A stretch of 64,000 nt of DNA, taken from assembly GCA_018364155.1 (NCBI GenBank), contig JAGZMM010000003.1, positions 186,001 through 250,000 on the forward strand, written 5' to 3'. The stretch's first letter is position 1. Every line of letters starts with the position of its first letter. Below are positions 19,355-28,526 of the stretch, in pieces. This DNA comes from Clostridiales bacterium. Its GTDB lineage: Bacteria > Bacillota > Clostridia > Oscillospirales > Acutalibacteraceae. The notes beneath the pieces were generated by a model, which ran no database searches, was not told where the DNA came from, and was given only the letters and a program-made list of their open reading frames with translations. The position numbers and the translations under genes were made by a program.

Positions 19355-20182
19355 TCACTTTTCGATAATAGCCGGAAGAATCCATTGGTAAAACACATAG
19401 AGAATGCCGTACACCACCGGTTGGTGGGCGATGTAGACCCAAAGGGTATATTTCCCCACAAAAGAGAGAAAGGGCACCCGGGTGGGGTACGTCCATTTGG
19501 GGAACTTCCCTTCCTTGGCCCATACCCCGATAAAGGAGCCCAGCAGGAACAAAAAGAGCCAGGGGAACAAGGGAAAATAGTCGGAAGAATAAAAATGCTC
19601 CCCCATGATGCCAAAGGGAAAGAGCCATTCGATCTTCGCAAGGCTTTCGGGAAGGGGAATTTCCAGCAGATAAGGGATTCCCACAAACCCTTCCTGGATC
19701 CGATAGGTGAACAGAAAAAGAACCAGGCAGACGGCAATCCCCACCCAGGGCTTGATTTTATCGAGAAGCGGCCGCAGCAGGGCGAAAAGCAGCATTCCCG
19801 CCGCCAGCATATGCAAAATGCCGAACAGGATGATCTGTTCAGGCATAAAGATCGCGGTAAACGCCGTCAGCAGCAGGGCGATGACTGCAAGCTTTGCTCC
19901 CCGCAGGGCGTTGGAATGGGACAGATGGCAGGCAAGCCCGGAAATCAGGATAAAGGCAAATACAAAGGGAAGGCGCACCGCCTCGCAGAACTGCAAAAAG
20001 GGCAGGCCGTTTTTGTCACCGAATACCTCCACGATGTCGTACGCCGCGTGGTGGAAAATCATCGCTAAAATGCAAAAGCCCCGGATTTCATCAATCAGAT
20101 GAATGCGGGATTTGGAAAGGGCTTGTTCCAAAGGTCTCTCCCCGCCTTTCTGTCTAAGGTGGAAACGCATGCATCTGCACAC
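19355..20182 (-). CDS. DUF1624/HGSNAT-like membrane protein (putative acetyltransferase)
   Basis: Up to 275 residues from a GTG at 20182; a TTG about 17 codons in, behind GGGGAGA, may be the true start. About seven membrane segments. It contains IHLIDEIRGFCILAMIFHHAAYD, the conserved Asp-Arg/His start of the heparan-alpha-glucosaminide acetyltransferase catalytic domain. It ends with FVGKYTLWVYIAHQPVVYGI, an acyltransferase-3-like last helix. Bacterial members are inferred to move acyl groups across the membrane; the substrate is unknown. It lies directly upstream of tex. Confidence 0.72.
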   Translation of the reverse strand: MCRCMRFHLRQKGGERPLEQALSKSRIHLIDEIRGFCILAMIFHHAAYDIVEVFGDKNGLPFLQFCEAVRLPFVFAFILISGLACHLSHSNALRGAKLAVIALLLTAFTAIFMPEQIILFGILHMLAAGMLLFALLRPLLDKIKPWVGIAVCLVLFLFTYRIQEGFVGIPYLLEIPLPESLAKIEWLFPFGIMGEHFYSSDYFPLFPWLFLFLLGSFIGVWAKEGKFPKWTYPTRVPFLSFVGKYTLWVYIAHQPVVYGILYVFYQWILPAIIEK

Positions 20183-20309
20183 GCTCTCCCTGTAACCGGG
20201 TCCGTTTTGGACCGGACTATCCGGTAAAAATTAAGAAGTAGTATACCATATTTTTTTCTGGATGAACAGGGGCCTTCCCTTGCAACTAGGAAAGGCCTTG
20301 ATTTTTTAC

Positions 20310-20511
20310 TTGCGTAATGGGAGAAAAATGGTACAATATAGGCTAGGATTTTTTGTTTTATCCTTTTGAATGAAACCGGACGGCACAACACAAGCACTTC
20401 GTCCCTGGTCCAGGATATTCCCGGCGCCGGGTGTTTGCACCATCGGCTGCAAAGTGTGTTTTTGGGGCCGTTTTTTATGCATGCTGTTTGTTTTTGGCAA
20501 GGAGGTCTCTC
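20310..20511 (+). promoter_or_regulatory. Promoter and long leader of the second Lgt-like gene
   Basis: TTGCGT (20310-20315), 16 bases, TACAAT (20332-20337), then a leader of about 170 bases before the TTG start. The leader includes a CCCGGCGCCGGG palindrome near 20420 and a T-rich stretch near 20475. Upstream, 20265-20307 can form a hairpin (GGCCTT/AAGGCC) followed by T residues. No known riboswitch was recognised. Confidence 0.5.
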
Positions 20512-21252
20512 TTGGCTTTCTGGCAAAGCGTATCCCCTTATCTTCTGTTTGCGGCGGTGGGAATGGTCGCCGCCGTGCTTTTAACCGCGCATAACCTTCG
20601 CCACACCTCCTTGGATGCAAGGCAGCAGACCCGGGTGGTTCTGTGCGGAGGCTTGTGCTTCTTTCCGGCCGCCCTATGCGCGAACCTAGGCAACTGGCTT
20701 TTGTTTCCACAGGTATGGTCTTTGCCCTTTTGGACGCGTTTTTTTGCAGCCGGATACACCTTCTATTTCGGCCTGATCGGTTATCTTCTCTTTTTTGTCG
20801 CCGGCCTTTCTCTGCTGCGCATTCCTCGCGCGCCGGCCCTTTTTGCCGCTGCACCTGCTCTTCCCTTGTTCCACGCAATTGCCCGGATCGGCTGCATCGT
20901 GGAAGGCTGCTGCTACGGGATTCCCTGGTCCTTTTCTTTGTTCGGGCTGACGATCGACCGGTTTCCCGTCCGAGAAGCGGAAATGGCGGGGTTGCTTTTG
21001 ATATTCTGCCTGCTGCAATGGAAAATCCGGGAGCACCGGATGGCTTGGTATCTGCTTTGGTACGCAGTTTTGCGCTTTTTCCTGGAGTTTCTCCGAGGGG
21101 ATGACCGGGGTGTGCTGTTTCCCTTTCTTCCTCTTTCTCCTTCTCAGCAAATCGCTGCGGCTGTTTTTGCCGCTGCTCTGGGCTTTTTGCTCATAAAACG
21201 GCGAAGCCGTAATCACATCAAGCGGGAGCCGATTCTCGCTGCAAAGGAATGA
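20512..21252 (+). CDS. Second Lgt-family membrane protein (divergent)
   Basis: 246 residues from a TTG at 20512, six bases after AAGGAGG; the frame is open upstream without a ribosome site. About seven membrane helices. Signature HAIARIGCIVEGCCYG, the same Cys-rich variant as the protein at 9631-10449, and FFLEFLRGDDRG resembles its FVLEFWRGD. Sequence identity outside these motifs is low. The next gene, a secreted Ig-like protein, begins nine bases after its stop, so the pair forms one transcript. Whether it is a true prolipoprotein transferase is doubtful because the usual Asn and Glu of the signature are missing. Confidence 0.7.
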   Translation: MAFWQSVSPYLLFAAVGMVAAVLLTAHNLRHTSLDARQQTRVVLCGGLCFFPAALCANLGNWLLFPQVWSLPFWTRFFAAGYTFYFGLIGYLLFFVAGLSLLRIPRAPALFAAAPALPLFHAIARIGCIVEGCCYGIPWSFSLFGLTIDRFPVREAEMAGLLLIFCLLQWKIREHRMAWYLLWYAVLRFFLEFLRGDDRGVLFPFLPLSPSQQIAAAVFAAALGFLLIKRRSRNHIKREPILAAKE

Positions 21253-21261
21253 TAAAACCTT

Positions 21262-22644
21262 ATGAAGAAAAAACCGTTGTTTTTATTCTGTGGGCTGTTG
21301 TTCTCGCTGCTTGTCCTTTTCCCCTGCGTCATCGGGGCGCTGTCCGACGGATGGGTGGATGGCGAGGCTTATTCCAGCGGCGGGTGTGCAGGTTCTGCTG
21401 GGGTGCTGCTCAGTGAAGAGCCGGCGGTTATGTATGTGGGGGACAAAACCACCATTGCCGTCAAAAGTGCCAGCGAGAAAAGCACTGAAAATGTCTGGAG
21501 CGTATACGACGAAAAGCTGGAAATTCTGCGCAGCTATAACATCCAGGCCACCGTTCTCGGGCGTAAAGCCGGATATTCCATGATCAAGTTCCAGCAGGTG
21601 AGTCAAAACCTGTTCGGGGGCGAATCGGTTTCGTGGAACACCAAGGGAGTCTATGTCCTCCCTGCCACCCTGACCCTTTCGAACGCCCCGTCCACCATGG
21701 AGCCAGGCGAAACCCTGCAGTTGAACCATTCCTTTGAACGGGGGGTGCCCTTTGGCGAGATCAATGCCTATCTGGCCGAACAGGGCGCTCCCAACGGCAT
21801 TACGTTGACCATGGAAGAGGAAAGCGAGCTGTGGTCGAGGGCGGTGGATGAATATTATGGAAAAAAGGTGCTGTATTCCTCCAGCAATCCCAGCGCCGTG
21901 TCGGTTTCAGAGGACGGGATTTTAACCGCTGTGGGCGGAGACGCTACCATCACGGTGGAACTGGAAGGCTTGGACGTAAAAACGCAGTTTACCGTTTCGG
22001 TTCCGGTGGAGCCGGTTGCCGTGGAGCGGGTGGAGCTGACGGGTGAGAAAACCCAATATACCGTAGGCGATTCCTTCCGGCTGACGCCGGTGTTCACGCC
22101 GCAAGACGCCACCGACCAGACTGGAGCATGGACGGTGTCCAACGCCCGGCTGCTGCAAAATAACGGCGACGGCTCCTTCCAGGCGCTGGCGGCCGGCCGG
22201 GTGGTCGTTACCTTTACTGCAACCGACGGCGGCAGAAGGGCCCAGTACGTGATTACCATCCGGGAAAACACCGTACCGGCGCAAGGCGTCTCCCTTAACG
22301 CCGGCGCTTTCAGCTCCTGGGTGGACAGCGGCGGCATTCGTACGTACCTGATGAATACCGGCACCATCCGCACCATTTCCGCTACCGTTTCCCCCGTGGG
22401 CGCTTCTCAGTCCGTCACCTACATTTCCAGCAATCCCGCGGTGGCCACGGTGGGCGCGGATGGACGGATTACGGGAATCGCAGCTGGGGAAGCAGTCATT
22501 ACCGCGCGCACGGAAAACGGACAGACCGCTTCCATCCGGGTGCGAGTCCAAAGTCAGGAGCCGCCAGCGCAGTCGAGTCAAGCTTCTCCCACTCCTTCCC
22601 AGCCGGAAAGCAGTTCTTCCCCAGAATCATCTTCTGTAATGTAA
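21262..22644 (+). CDS. Secreted protein with bacterial Ig-like (BIG2-type) domains
   Basis: 460 residues. An N-terminal signal peptide (residues 1-26, KKKPLFLFCGLLFSLLVLF) has no lipobox. Beta-rich domains follow: one with ATLTLSNAPSTMEPGETLQL, then KVLYSSSNPSAVSVSEDGIL, VERVELTGEKTQYTVGDSF, and VTYISSNPAVATVGADGRI with AGEAVITART, the typical BIG2 pattern. The last 35 residues are Ser/Pro/Gln-rich. There is no LPXTG or membrane anchor. Probably exported and cell-wall associated; the ligand is unknown. Coupled to the Lgt-like gene before it. Confidence 0.8.
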   Translation: MKKKPLFLFCGLLFSLLVLFPCVIGALSDGWVDGEAYSSGGCAGSAGVLLSEEPAVMYVGDKTTIAVKSASEKSTENVWSVYDEKLEILRSYNIQATVLGRKAGYSMIKFQQVSQNLFGGESVSWNTKGVYVLPATLTLSNAPSTMEPGETLQLNHSFERGVPFGEINAYLAEQGAPNGITLTMEEESELWSRAVDEYYGKKVLYSSSNPSAVSVSEDGILTAVGGDATITVELEGLDVKTQFTVSVPVEPVAVERVELTGEKTQYTVGDSFRLTPVFTPQDATDQTGAWTVSNARLLQNNGDGSFQALAAGRVVVTFTATDGGRRAQYVITIRENTVPAQGVSLNAGAFSSWVDSGGIRTYLMNTGTIRTISATVSPVGASQSVTYISSNPAVATVGADGRITGIAAGEAVITARTENGQTASIRVRVQSQEPPAQSSQASPTPSQPESSSSPESSSVM

Positions 22645-22653
22645 ACTTAAGGC

Positions 22654-22682
22654 TTGCTTTTCCTTGGCAGATATAGTATAAT
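22654..22682 (+). promoter_or_regulatory. Promoter of tRNA-Leu
   Basis: TTGCTT (22654-22659), 17 bases, TATAAT (22677-22682), 13 bases before the tRNA. Confidence 0.85.
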
Positions 22683-22695
22683 AGCCAATGCATCA

Positions 22696-22782
22696 GCCGG
22701 TGTGATGGAATTGGCAGACGTAGTGGACTCAAAATCCACCGCTGGCGACAGCGTGCCGGTTCGAGTCCGGCCACCGGCACCA
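22696..22782 (+). tRNA. tRNA-Leu(CAA)
   Basis: 87 bases with encoded CCA. Acceptor strands GCCGGTG/CACCGGC pair; the D arm contains AATTGGCAGAC. The anticodon stem GTGGA-CTCAAAA-TCCAC gives anticodon CAA (codon TTG). A long variable arm GCTGGCGACAGC marks the class II Leu type, and the T arm GCCGG-TTCGAGT-CCGGC is intact. It is solitary, with its own promoter and terminator. Confidence 0.97.
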
Positions 22783-22828
22783 GGCTGAGCCTGGACGCAA
22801 TCTGCGTTCCAGGCTCGGCTTTTTCTTT
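22783..22828 (+). terminator. Terminator of tRNA-Leu
   Basis: GCTGAGCCTGGA and TCCAGGCTCGGC pair across a 12-base loop, followed by TTTTTCTTTT. Confidence 0.88.
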
Positions 22829-23203
22829 TGCCTTGCCACTCGCGCTTATAGCGGTTTTTTTTGTCAACACAACTCAAAAAGCAAGGCTAAATTCAAGCCT
22901 TGTGAGGCCCTCAACTACGAAAAGTTGAGGGCCTCAATTTTTTACCCCTGCCAAAATCACTCCGATAGGAGTCAAACCACCAATCCCTGTCAAGCATGAC
23001 AGCTAGGTTAAAAAGGCAGAGCGCAAAGTGGCCTAAGATGGTGCTCTTTGCATTTTTTGTTTCCAGTGTAAAACATTTGAAGGCCCAAGCTAAAACTATA
23101 TATACCGATACAAAGAAGATAGGGAAACCTGGTACCGTCCCCCTATTATAAAACCTTTCGCGTCGATTCACCGCACCGCATAGAATGGTAAGGCAGAAAG
23201 GTT
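22829..23203. other. Hairpin-rich intergenic region, no gene supported
   Basis: Several hairpins are packed together: CAAGGCT/AGCCTTG (22882-22902); a perfect 14-bp terminator TGAGGCCCTCAACT with its complement (22903-22936) followed by TTTTTT; CTGTCA/TGACAG (22986-23001); GCAAAG/CTTTGC followed by a T-run (about 23020-23055); and ATAGGG.../...CCCCTAT around TGGTACC (23119-23146). The last resembles the terminal hairpins mobilised by IS200/REP-type transposases, but no transposase is present. An 86-codon frame on the minus strand has no family match that I recognise. Confidence 0.4.
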
Positions 23204-24721
23204 GTGAATGTCTTTATGACACAAGTATCGACCCAGGCGGAGCTTCAAGCCGCAATCGCAGCGCAGGAAACTGAAATAGAAGTAACCGCCGACTTTAAGA
23301 TAGACACTGCACAGAGGATCACCTATGCCGTCACAATTTCAAGTGGAGTGGGCGGCCCTTATACACTGACCAAGGCTGACGGCCATAATGGCTCATTGTT
23401 CTTTATCGAGGATCGCGGTTCCCTAACCCTGGCAAACATCATATTGGATGAGGGAAACAGGACATTATACGCTCAGCAGGAGGTGGGATATACGGTGTTC
23501 TACTCCGGCAACGACGAGGGTGGACCCCCGGCTGAAAATGTCCCTCCGCCCCAACGCGTGCCGGTGGAGGAAGGTGCACCCTTGTCCGAAGAACGGCCCA
23601 CCCGTGAGGGCTATGAGTTTACCGGATGGAATACCGACCCCGACGGCGGCGGCACGGCGTATCAGCCCGGCGATACCATCTACGCCACGGGAGATTTAAC
23701 GCTATATGCCCAGTGGGAGACAGTACTGCCCACAGTCCACCTCATCACCTACGAACCAAACGGTCTATCTGTGGAAGGACTTCCGGAACAACAGGAGGTC
23801 CCAGAGGGCGAGTCGGTCTCCCTGTCCGCTGCGATTCCCACACGAACCGGCTACCGCTTCCTGAATTGGAACAGCCAGCCGGGGCAGACGGTAGGCCCAC
23901 TCTATGAGGACCTCACACTCTATGCCCAGTGGCAACAAGTGAAGCACGCATTGACCTATCATGGCAACGATGAGGGCGGCCCGCCCGCCCAGTGGATTCC
24001 CTTTCCCCAGCAGGTGCCGGAAGGCCAAACTATCTCGCTGCCTGACGCAATCCCCACCCGAGAGGGCTATCTCTTTACCGGCTGGAATACCCGGCCCGAC
24101 GGGAGTGGGACGTCCTATCAGCCCGGCGGGGCATTCGGCCCGATTTTTTCTGACGCCGACCTCTATGCCCAGTGGACTGCATTGCCGCCCCTCATGCACA
24201 CGCTGACCTATTACGGTAATGACGCAGGCGGCCCGTCTGCCCAGAATATTCCTAGCCCAGTCATAGTGCTGGATGGACAAAATGTCATGCTCTCCAGCAC
24301 AATTCCAACCAGAGAAGGGTTTGCATTCACCGGTTGGAATACCGATTCCTCCGGTATGGGAATCACCTATCAGCCCGGTGACACTATCCTTGATATGCGG
24401 GCAGATATTGACCTGTACGCCCAATGGAACCCCCTGCCGCCCCCCTGTTATACACTGACTTACTGCTGCAACGACGCCGGTGGACCGCCTGCCTGCTGCA
24501 TTCCGTGTCCTGAGCGGATCCTGGCTGGTCAGTACGCCCGTATTTCCTGCTTCTCTCCCTGCCGGACCTGTTACTGTTTTACCGGCTGGAATACCGATCC
24601 ATGCGGAAGGGGACAGACGTTTTGCCCAGGGAATACTATCGGCCCAATAATTGAGGATATCTACCTCTACGCTCAGTGGAAGCGGATACCACCTGAGCCC
24701 CCTTATATCTGCCGCAGATAA
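23204..24721 (+). CDS. InlB B-repeat (Listeria-Bacteroides repeat) protein with a Cys-rich last repeat
   Basis: 505 residues from a GTG at 23204 (AAAGG close upstream; an ATG four codons later is possible). There is no signal peptide, sorting signal or membrane segment. Residues 1-90 resemble a pectate-lyase-like beta-helix start (TQAELQAAIAAQETEIEVTA). Five repeats of about 70-80 residues follow, each with an (HT)LTYxGNDEGGPPA-like start, PTREGYxFTGWNT and DLYAQW end. Repeat 5 replaces many positions by cysteine (LTYCCNDAGGPPACCIPCP, then CRTCYCFTGW). All 13 Cys of the protein lie in the last 90 residues. A spore-coat or surface-layer role is a guess. Confidence 0.75.
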   Translation: MNVFMTQVSTQAELQAAIAAQETEIEVTADFKIDTAQRITYAVTISSGVGGPYTLTKADGHNGSLFFIEDRGSLTLANIILDEGNRTLYAQQEVGYTVFYSGNDEGGPPAENVPPPQRVPVEEGAPLSEERPTREGYEFTGWNTDPDGGGTAYQPGDTIYATGDLTLYAQWETVLPTVHLITYEPNGLSVEGLPEQQEVPEGESVSLSAAIPTRTGYRFLNWNSQPGQTVGPLYEDLTLYAQWQQVKHALTYHGNDEGGPPAQWIPFPQQVPEGQTISLPDAIPTREGYLFTGWNTRPDGSGTSYQPGGAFGPIFSDADLYAQWTALPPLMHTLTYYGNDAGGPSAQNIPSPVIVLDGQNVMLSSTIPTREGFAFTGWNTDSSGMGITYQPGDTILDMRADIDLYAQWNPLPPPCYTLTYCCNDAGGPPACCIPCPERILAGQYARISCFSPCRTCYCFTGWNTDPCGRGQTFCPGNTIGPIIEDIYLYAQWKRIPPEPPYICRR

Positions 24722-24915
24722 TCCAACTGACAAATGACAGCGAGAGAACGAAATCAACGTGCATTTGATGCCGTTAGGATCGGATTATTTGAGCGGTTTA
24801 TCTAGACGATATGCAAACAGAGGACAATCCGTGCCGCGTCGTTCAGGGCGAACCCATCTTCCTTTTGCACAACTGGTACGGCCGGATTTTTCACTCTCTC
24901 TTTTCATCTGCGGCA

Positions 24916-24951
24916 AAGGGCCCGGCTGCACCTAGGTGCAGCCGGGCCCTT
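24916..24951 (-). terminator. Perfect 36-base palindrome, terminator of the FG-GAP protein gene
   Basis: AAGGGCCCGGCTGCACCT pairs with its exact complement with no loop bases. It sits 40 bases after the stop of the minus-strand gene. The tail is only TTT, and the site could also serve the plus-strand gene. The stretch 24722-24915 shows nothing else. Confidence 0.7.
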
Positions 24952-24990
24952 ACAGGATTGGCAACATTTGATTCAGAGGAAGTCTACTGG

Positions 24991-27681
24991 TTATCTTGCA
25001 AGCGTAAAGGTAACGGTCTTATCGGTGTCAACCCACACGCCGTCGTTGCCCTGATACTTCAGGTCCAGCGTACGCTTGCCAGCAGAACCGATGGAAAGGG
25101 TGATCGTCCAGGTGCGGACACCGTCTGCGTCCTCATAAGTCCGGCTACCGGCCAAACCGGCGCCGCTCTCATTGAAGAACGCAACCTTTGCCACATCGGT
25201 GTTGGTCTTGACCTCGAAGGTAATCGGGGTATTGACCTTCATCGCGCCGCTCACCAGTTTTACGGAAGTCACCTTCGGGCTGTCACCTTCCGGAGGCGCG
25301 ATCGGGGTATTGCTGACGGTAAAGGATACCGTGGTATCGGTTGCGACCAATTCTCCGTCGTCTCCTGCCGTAAGGACGGTCAGCTCACGGGTTCCGGCGG
25401 AACCCAGCGCCAGGGTGACCGTAAAGGTCTTGGTGCCGTCGCCGTTGTCTACGCCGAAGTAAGAATTGTCAACCGCCATGCTGTTGCCCGCTTCGTTGGC
25501 AAGGCCCACTCTCGTAACGTTGTCGAGAGTCTTAATAGAAACGGTGATGGTCTCATTGACGTTGTAGAGGCCCTTGTCGGTTTCGGCAACGGGCTTATCG
25601 ATGGTCAGCGTCAGCGGATAGGATACCGGAGAAGTGACGGTTCCATCCGTGGCAACTACGGTGTACTCATAAGTGCCAAGGGCAAGATCGGTTTCCTGAT
25701 AGCCCACGTCGGTAAAGTCGCCGATCTTTTCGCCGTTGCGATAGAGGGTGTAACCGGTAGCACCGATAACCGGGGTCCAGTTGATGTACGCAGAGTTGCC
25801 CTGCACGTTTTCTGCAACCGGAGCAGCCGGCTCACGATCGGCCAGGTCAGCCTTGAACACGTCGGTGGGATAACGGGAATAGTTGCCCAGGAAGTCGGTC
25901 TGCTCTCTGGGAGTTCCGGTTACCAGGCTGTCCAGAGGAGCTTCGCCGTTGGCGTAAATCCAAATGTCGCCTGCGTCGGTGTAACCGACAATTTCATCGC
26001 GGGAGTCACCCACCAGGTTGGCCACCATGAAGCGGGCATCCTGACCGGGCAGCTCAAACAGGGTATTGAAATAGCCGTCATAAATGGCGGGCAGCTTATT
26101 CTTTTCGGTTGCATCCGGATATTTATCCGGGTCTGCAGCATTCGCCTGATCGTTGCGGAAGAAGGACAGGCAAAGCGGCGCCCAGGTTCCGGTCCAGTTG
26201 GGCATACGTACCACGATGGTGGACCAGCCCTGCGTATTGTCGGGTTCTTTATAAAGGTCTTCGCCCTTCGAGCCAATGAGGAACATGCCATCATGGCCAA
26301 CTGGATAGTTGCTGCGGTTTCTGCGGTCAAGGCCATAAACCTCCAGGCCCTCGCTCTCGGTACGGAAGTCCGCCAGGTTCAGAGACTGGGGTTCGTGGGC
26401 AATGTTGTTGGTCCAGAGCAGTTCGCCATCCGCGGTGAAGCAGAAGGTGGACATGCCGGCGCCGCCGCCACCCAGGACGACTTCCAGGCCGTTTTCAGGG
26501 TTGCCGTCCACGTCACCCACCTGAATGGTGTCCACGTGGTCGGTTGCGGTACCAACCTGATTGCCTTCGCTGTCATAAATCTTGTTGGGAACCTGCCAAC
26601 GGACAGAACCGTCATGATTGAGAACGGTGTAATTGGAAAGCAGTTCGTCCTTGCCGTCGCCGTCCAAGTCAGTAGCCAGAGGCATATGGCCCGCTACCGC
26701 CTGACCGGAGGTGGATTTGTTGTAGCCCCAAACATTCTTAAAGGTGAATTCCTGGGTCTCTTTGTCAAACAGCTCGAACACCTGGATGTTGCCATAGCGT
26801 TCCTTGAGAACGACGAACTGATTGACATCGCGACCGTTGACGGTGCGGCCGTCAAAGTTGCCGAGCACGATGCAGTCATGAAGATTGTTGCTAATGCCAG
26901 CTTCGGCAAAGCTCTTCTGATGCTTGATGCTGCCGTCTTTACCGTCGAGGATGTAGAACACATCGCCGGAGGTGCTGTGGTTTTTGTTTTGGTTCGGATC
27001 CCAAGTGGGGTTACCCACCAAAACAACTTCGTTATAACCGTCGCCATCTACGTCCTGAATCTGACAGGGCTCGTCGGCACCGGTCTTGGTGATCCACATG
27101 TTGGGCACCGGCGTTTCCGGATTGGCAAACCACTGCCACATCATTTCGCCTTCAATATTGAAAGCGGTCACGGACCACACCACACGGGGATTTCTGGCGT
27201 CGCTGGTGTTCTGCGCGGTGTTGACCGCCAGGATGTCGTTGCGGCCATCGCCGTCCAGGTCGCCGATACGCAGGCGGCAGGCAGGACCGGCGATTTCCTT
27301 GATGTTGAAGTAGTTGAGCAGAACAGCGCGGTCGCCCGCCGTCATGATGAACGCTTCGTTGGTCCCGACTGACTCGCCGTTGGCGTTGACCGCGGTGACG
27401 CTGTAATAGTAATCATGCGCTTTTTCTACGGTAGTATCCACATAAGTGGGATCGGTAACTGTTGCGATTTTCTCCAGCGTGCCCTTGCCGGCTTCGCGGC
27501 GGTACACATTGTAACTGGTGGCGCCTTCCGACGCATCCCACGTAATGGTGACGGAATCGGTGGTGACCGGGGTAAACAGAATGTTCTTCGGGGTGGCGGG
27601 TTCTCCTGCCGCGCCAACCTGCAAAGTAAATAAGCTGAGAATCATACATAACAGTACAACAATGGAAACAGCTTTTTTCAC
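24991..27681 (-). CDS. Large secreted FG-GAP/Fn3 protein, possibly related to rhamnogalacturonan lyase PL11
   Basis: 896 residues from a GTG at 27681, eight bases after AAGGGAG; this start gives a clean signal peptide (KKAVSIVVLLCMILSLF ending VGAAG). Then comes an Fn3 domain (TTDSVTITWDASEGATSYNV), and a beta-propeller-like region with Ca2+-binding repeats DLDGDGRND, DVDGDGYNE and DLDGDGKDE. A second Fn3-like domain follows (NSAYINWTPVIGATGYTLYR), then two similar C-terminal beta domains, each ending near TLALGSAGTRELTVL or TLSIGSAGKRTLDLKY. Fn3 plus this kind of propeller occurs in PL11 lyases, and GH105 and kduI are nearby. I cannot confirm catalytic residues. Confidence 0.65.
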   Translation of the reverse strand: MKKAVSIVVLLCMILSLFTLQVGAAGEPATPKNILFTPVTTDSVTITWDASEGATSYNVYRREAGKGTLEKIATVTDPTYVDTTVEKAHDYYYSVTAVNANGESVGTNEAFIMTAGDRAVLLNYFNIKEIAGPACRLRIGDLDGDGRNDILAVNTAQNTSDARNPRVVWSVTAFNIEGEMMWQWFANPETPVPNMWITKTGADEPCQIQDVDGDGYNEVVLVGNPTWDPNQNKNHSTSGDVFYILDGKDGSIKHQKSFAEAGISNNLHDCIVLGNFDGRTVNGRDVNQFVVLKERYGNIQVFELFDKETQEFTFKNVWGYNKSTSGQAVAGHMPLATDLDGDGKDELLSNYTVLNHDGSVRWQVPNKIYDSEGNQVGTATDHVDTIQVGDVDGNPENGLEVVLGGGGAGMSTFCFTADGELLWTNNIAHEPQSLNLADFRTESEGLEVYGLDRRNRSNYPVGHDGMFLIGSKGEDLYKEPDNTQGWSTIVVRMPNWTGTWAPLCLSFFRNDQANAADPDKYPDATEKNKLPAIYDGYFNTLFELPGQDARFMVANLVGDSRDEIVGYTDAGDIWIYANGEAPLDSLVTGTPREQTDFLGNYSRYPTDVFKADLADREPAAPVAENVQGNSAYINWTPVIGATGYTLYRNGEKIGDFTDVGYQETDLALGTYEYTVVATDGTVTSPVSYPLTLTIDKPVAETDKGLYNVNETITVSIKTLDNVTRVGLANEAGNSMAVDNSYFGVDNGDGTKTFTVTLALGSAGTRELTVLTAGDDGELVATDTTVSFTVSNTPIAPPEGDSPKVTSVKLVSGAMKVNTPITFEVKTNTDVAKVAFFNESGAGLAGSRTYEDADGVRTWTITLSIGSAGKRTLDLKYQGNDGVWVDTDKTVTFTLAR

Positions 27682-28526
27682 TTGATTCGCTCCCTTCTTC
27701 ATTGCCACGCGTTTTGTTTCTTTCTCCACGAAAACGACAGGCTTCAAAAGCGGCCGTAAACCGCAGGAAACCTCAACGCCGTTTTGATGGACTGTGTTTT
27801 ACGCCTGCCCGGATTCCATCAGCCCCATTCTTCCTTTCCTGAATTTGATTTGGGCGGCAATTTATACGAATCCCTCATACAAACGCTGTCTTCTAGCGCT
27901 TGCGGCACAGCCGCAGGGACATCGTAACCATCCGCAATTTGGTCAAATATCCGGCAAGATGGGATACTAACCGGATCAATCGGATTTTCATTTTGGAATG
28001 GATCCTGTCAAAATCATGGTACGGAGTGAAAATACACACGAATATTGTGAAATTATATAAATTTTTCTTTTCAATATTTACTAATATGTTAATAATAATA
28101 CATCTTTTGTTTTCCAGAAGTCAATATTCAAACCTTTAAAAACTAGTGATTCCAAGTTTAAAAAATAGGAATTTTTTTCTATGCTTCCAAATGCATTCCT
28201 TTCACGCACCGGCTGAGGATGATTTTTGGCAAAGGAACCATCCTCAGCCGAATAAAACAGACGCAGACCGACCTGCAGGAGGATTGCCGTTCTCTATACA
28301 GCAATTTCTACCAAAAGCACACATAAAACAGGTCATTTTCGCTGTTTCCTCGTTTACTGAATTGGGTTATCATAATAGATACGATTGTGATTGAAAAGGC
28401 AAACAAGCATCTGAATTGTCCTCTTATGTTCGCCTTTTCGCAGCATTTATTTCGTTTGTTCCAACATGCTGCCCATACCACACCCTTTCCCGGTTGGCAT
28501 TGATTGCAGCTTATGAGGAGGCTTCG
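27682..28526. other. 845-bp AT-rich divergent intergenic region
   Basis: It separates the FG-GAP gene (-) from the lipoprotein gene (+). It contains a very AT-rich stretch (28030-28180) and a 12-bp inverted repeat CGGCTGAGGATG (28210-28221) with CATCCTCAGCCG (28239-28250). Short open frames here have no ribosome site or recognisable product. Promoters for both flanking genes must lie here, but I could not define them. Confidence 0.5.

Noticed and set aside
22911..23171. 86-codon minus-strand frame as a transposase remnant
   Set aside because: I could not match it to any transposase family, and it runs through hairpins; kept only as part of the unexplained region.
23480..24700. Tandem repeats as a possible CRISPR array
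   Set aside because: The period is about 230 bases and follows the codon frame of InlB-type protein repeats; no short identical direct repeats with unique spacers.
24811..27372. 853-codon open frame on the plus strand
   Set aside because: Lies antisense to the secreted FG-GAP protein, has no domain or signal, and its composition mirrors the real gene.
27900..28400. Small open frames in the AT-rich gap
   Set aside because: No ribosome sites, no recognisable product, and composition typical of non-coding AT-rich DNA.
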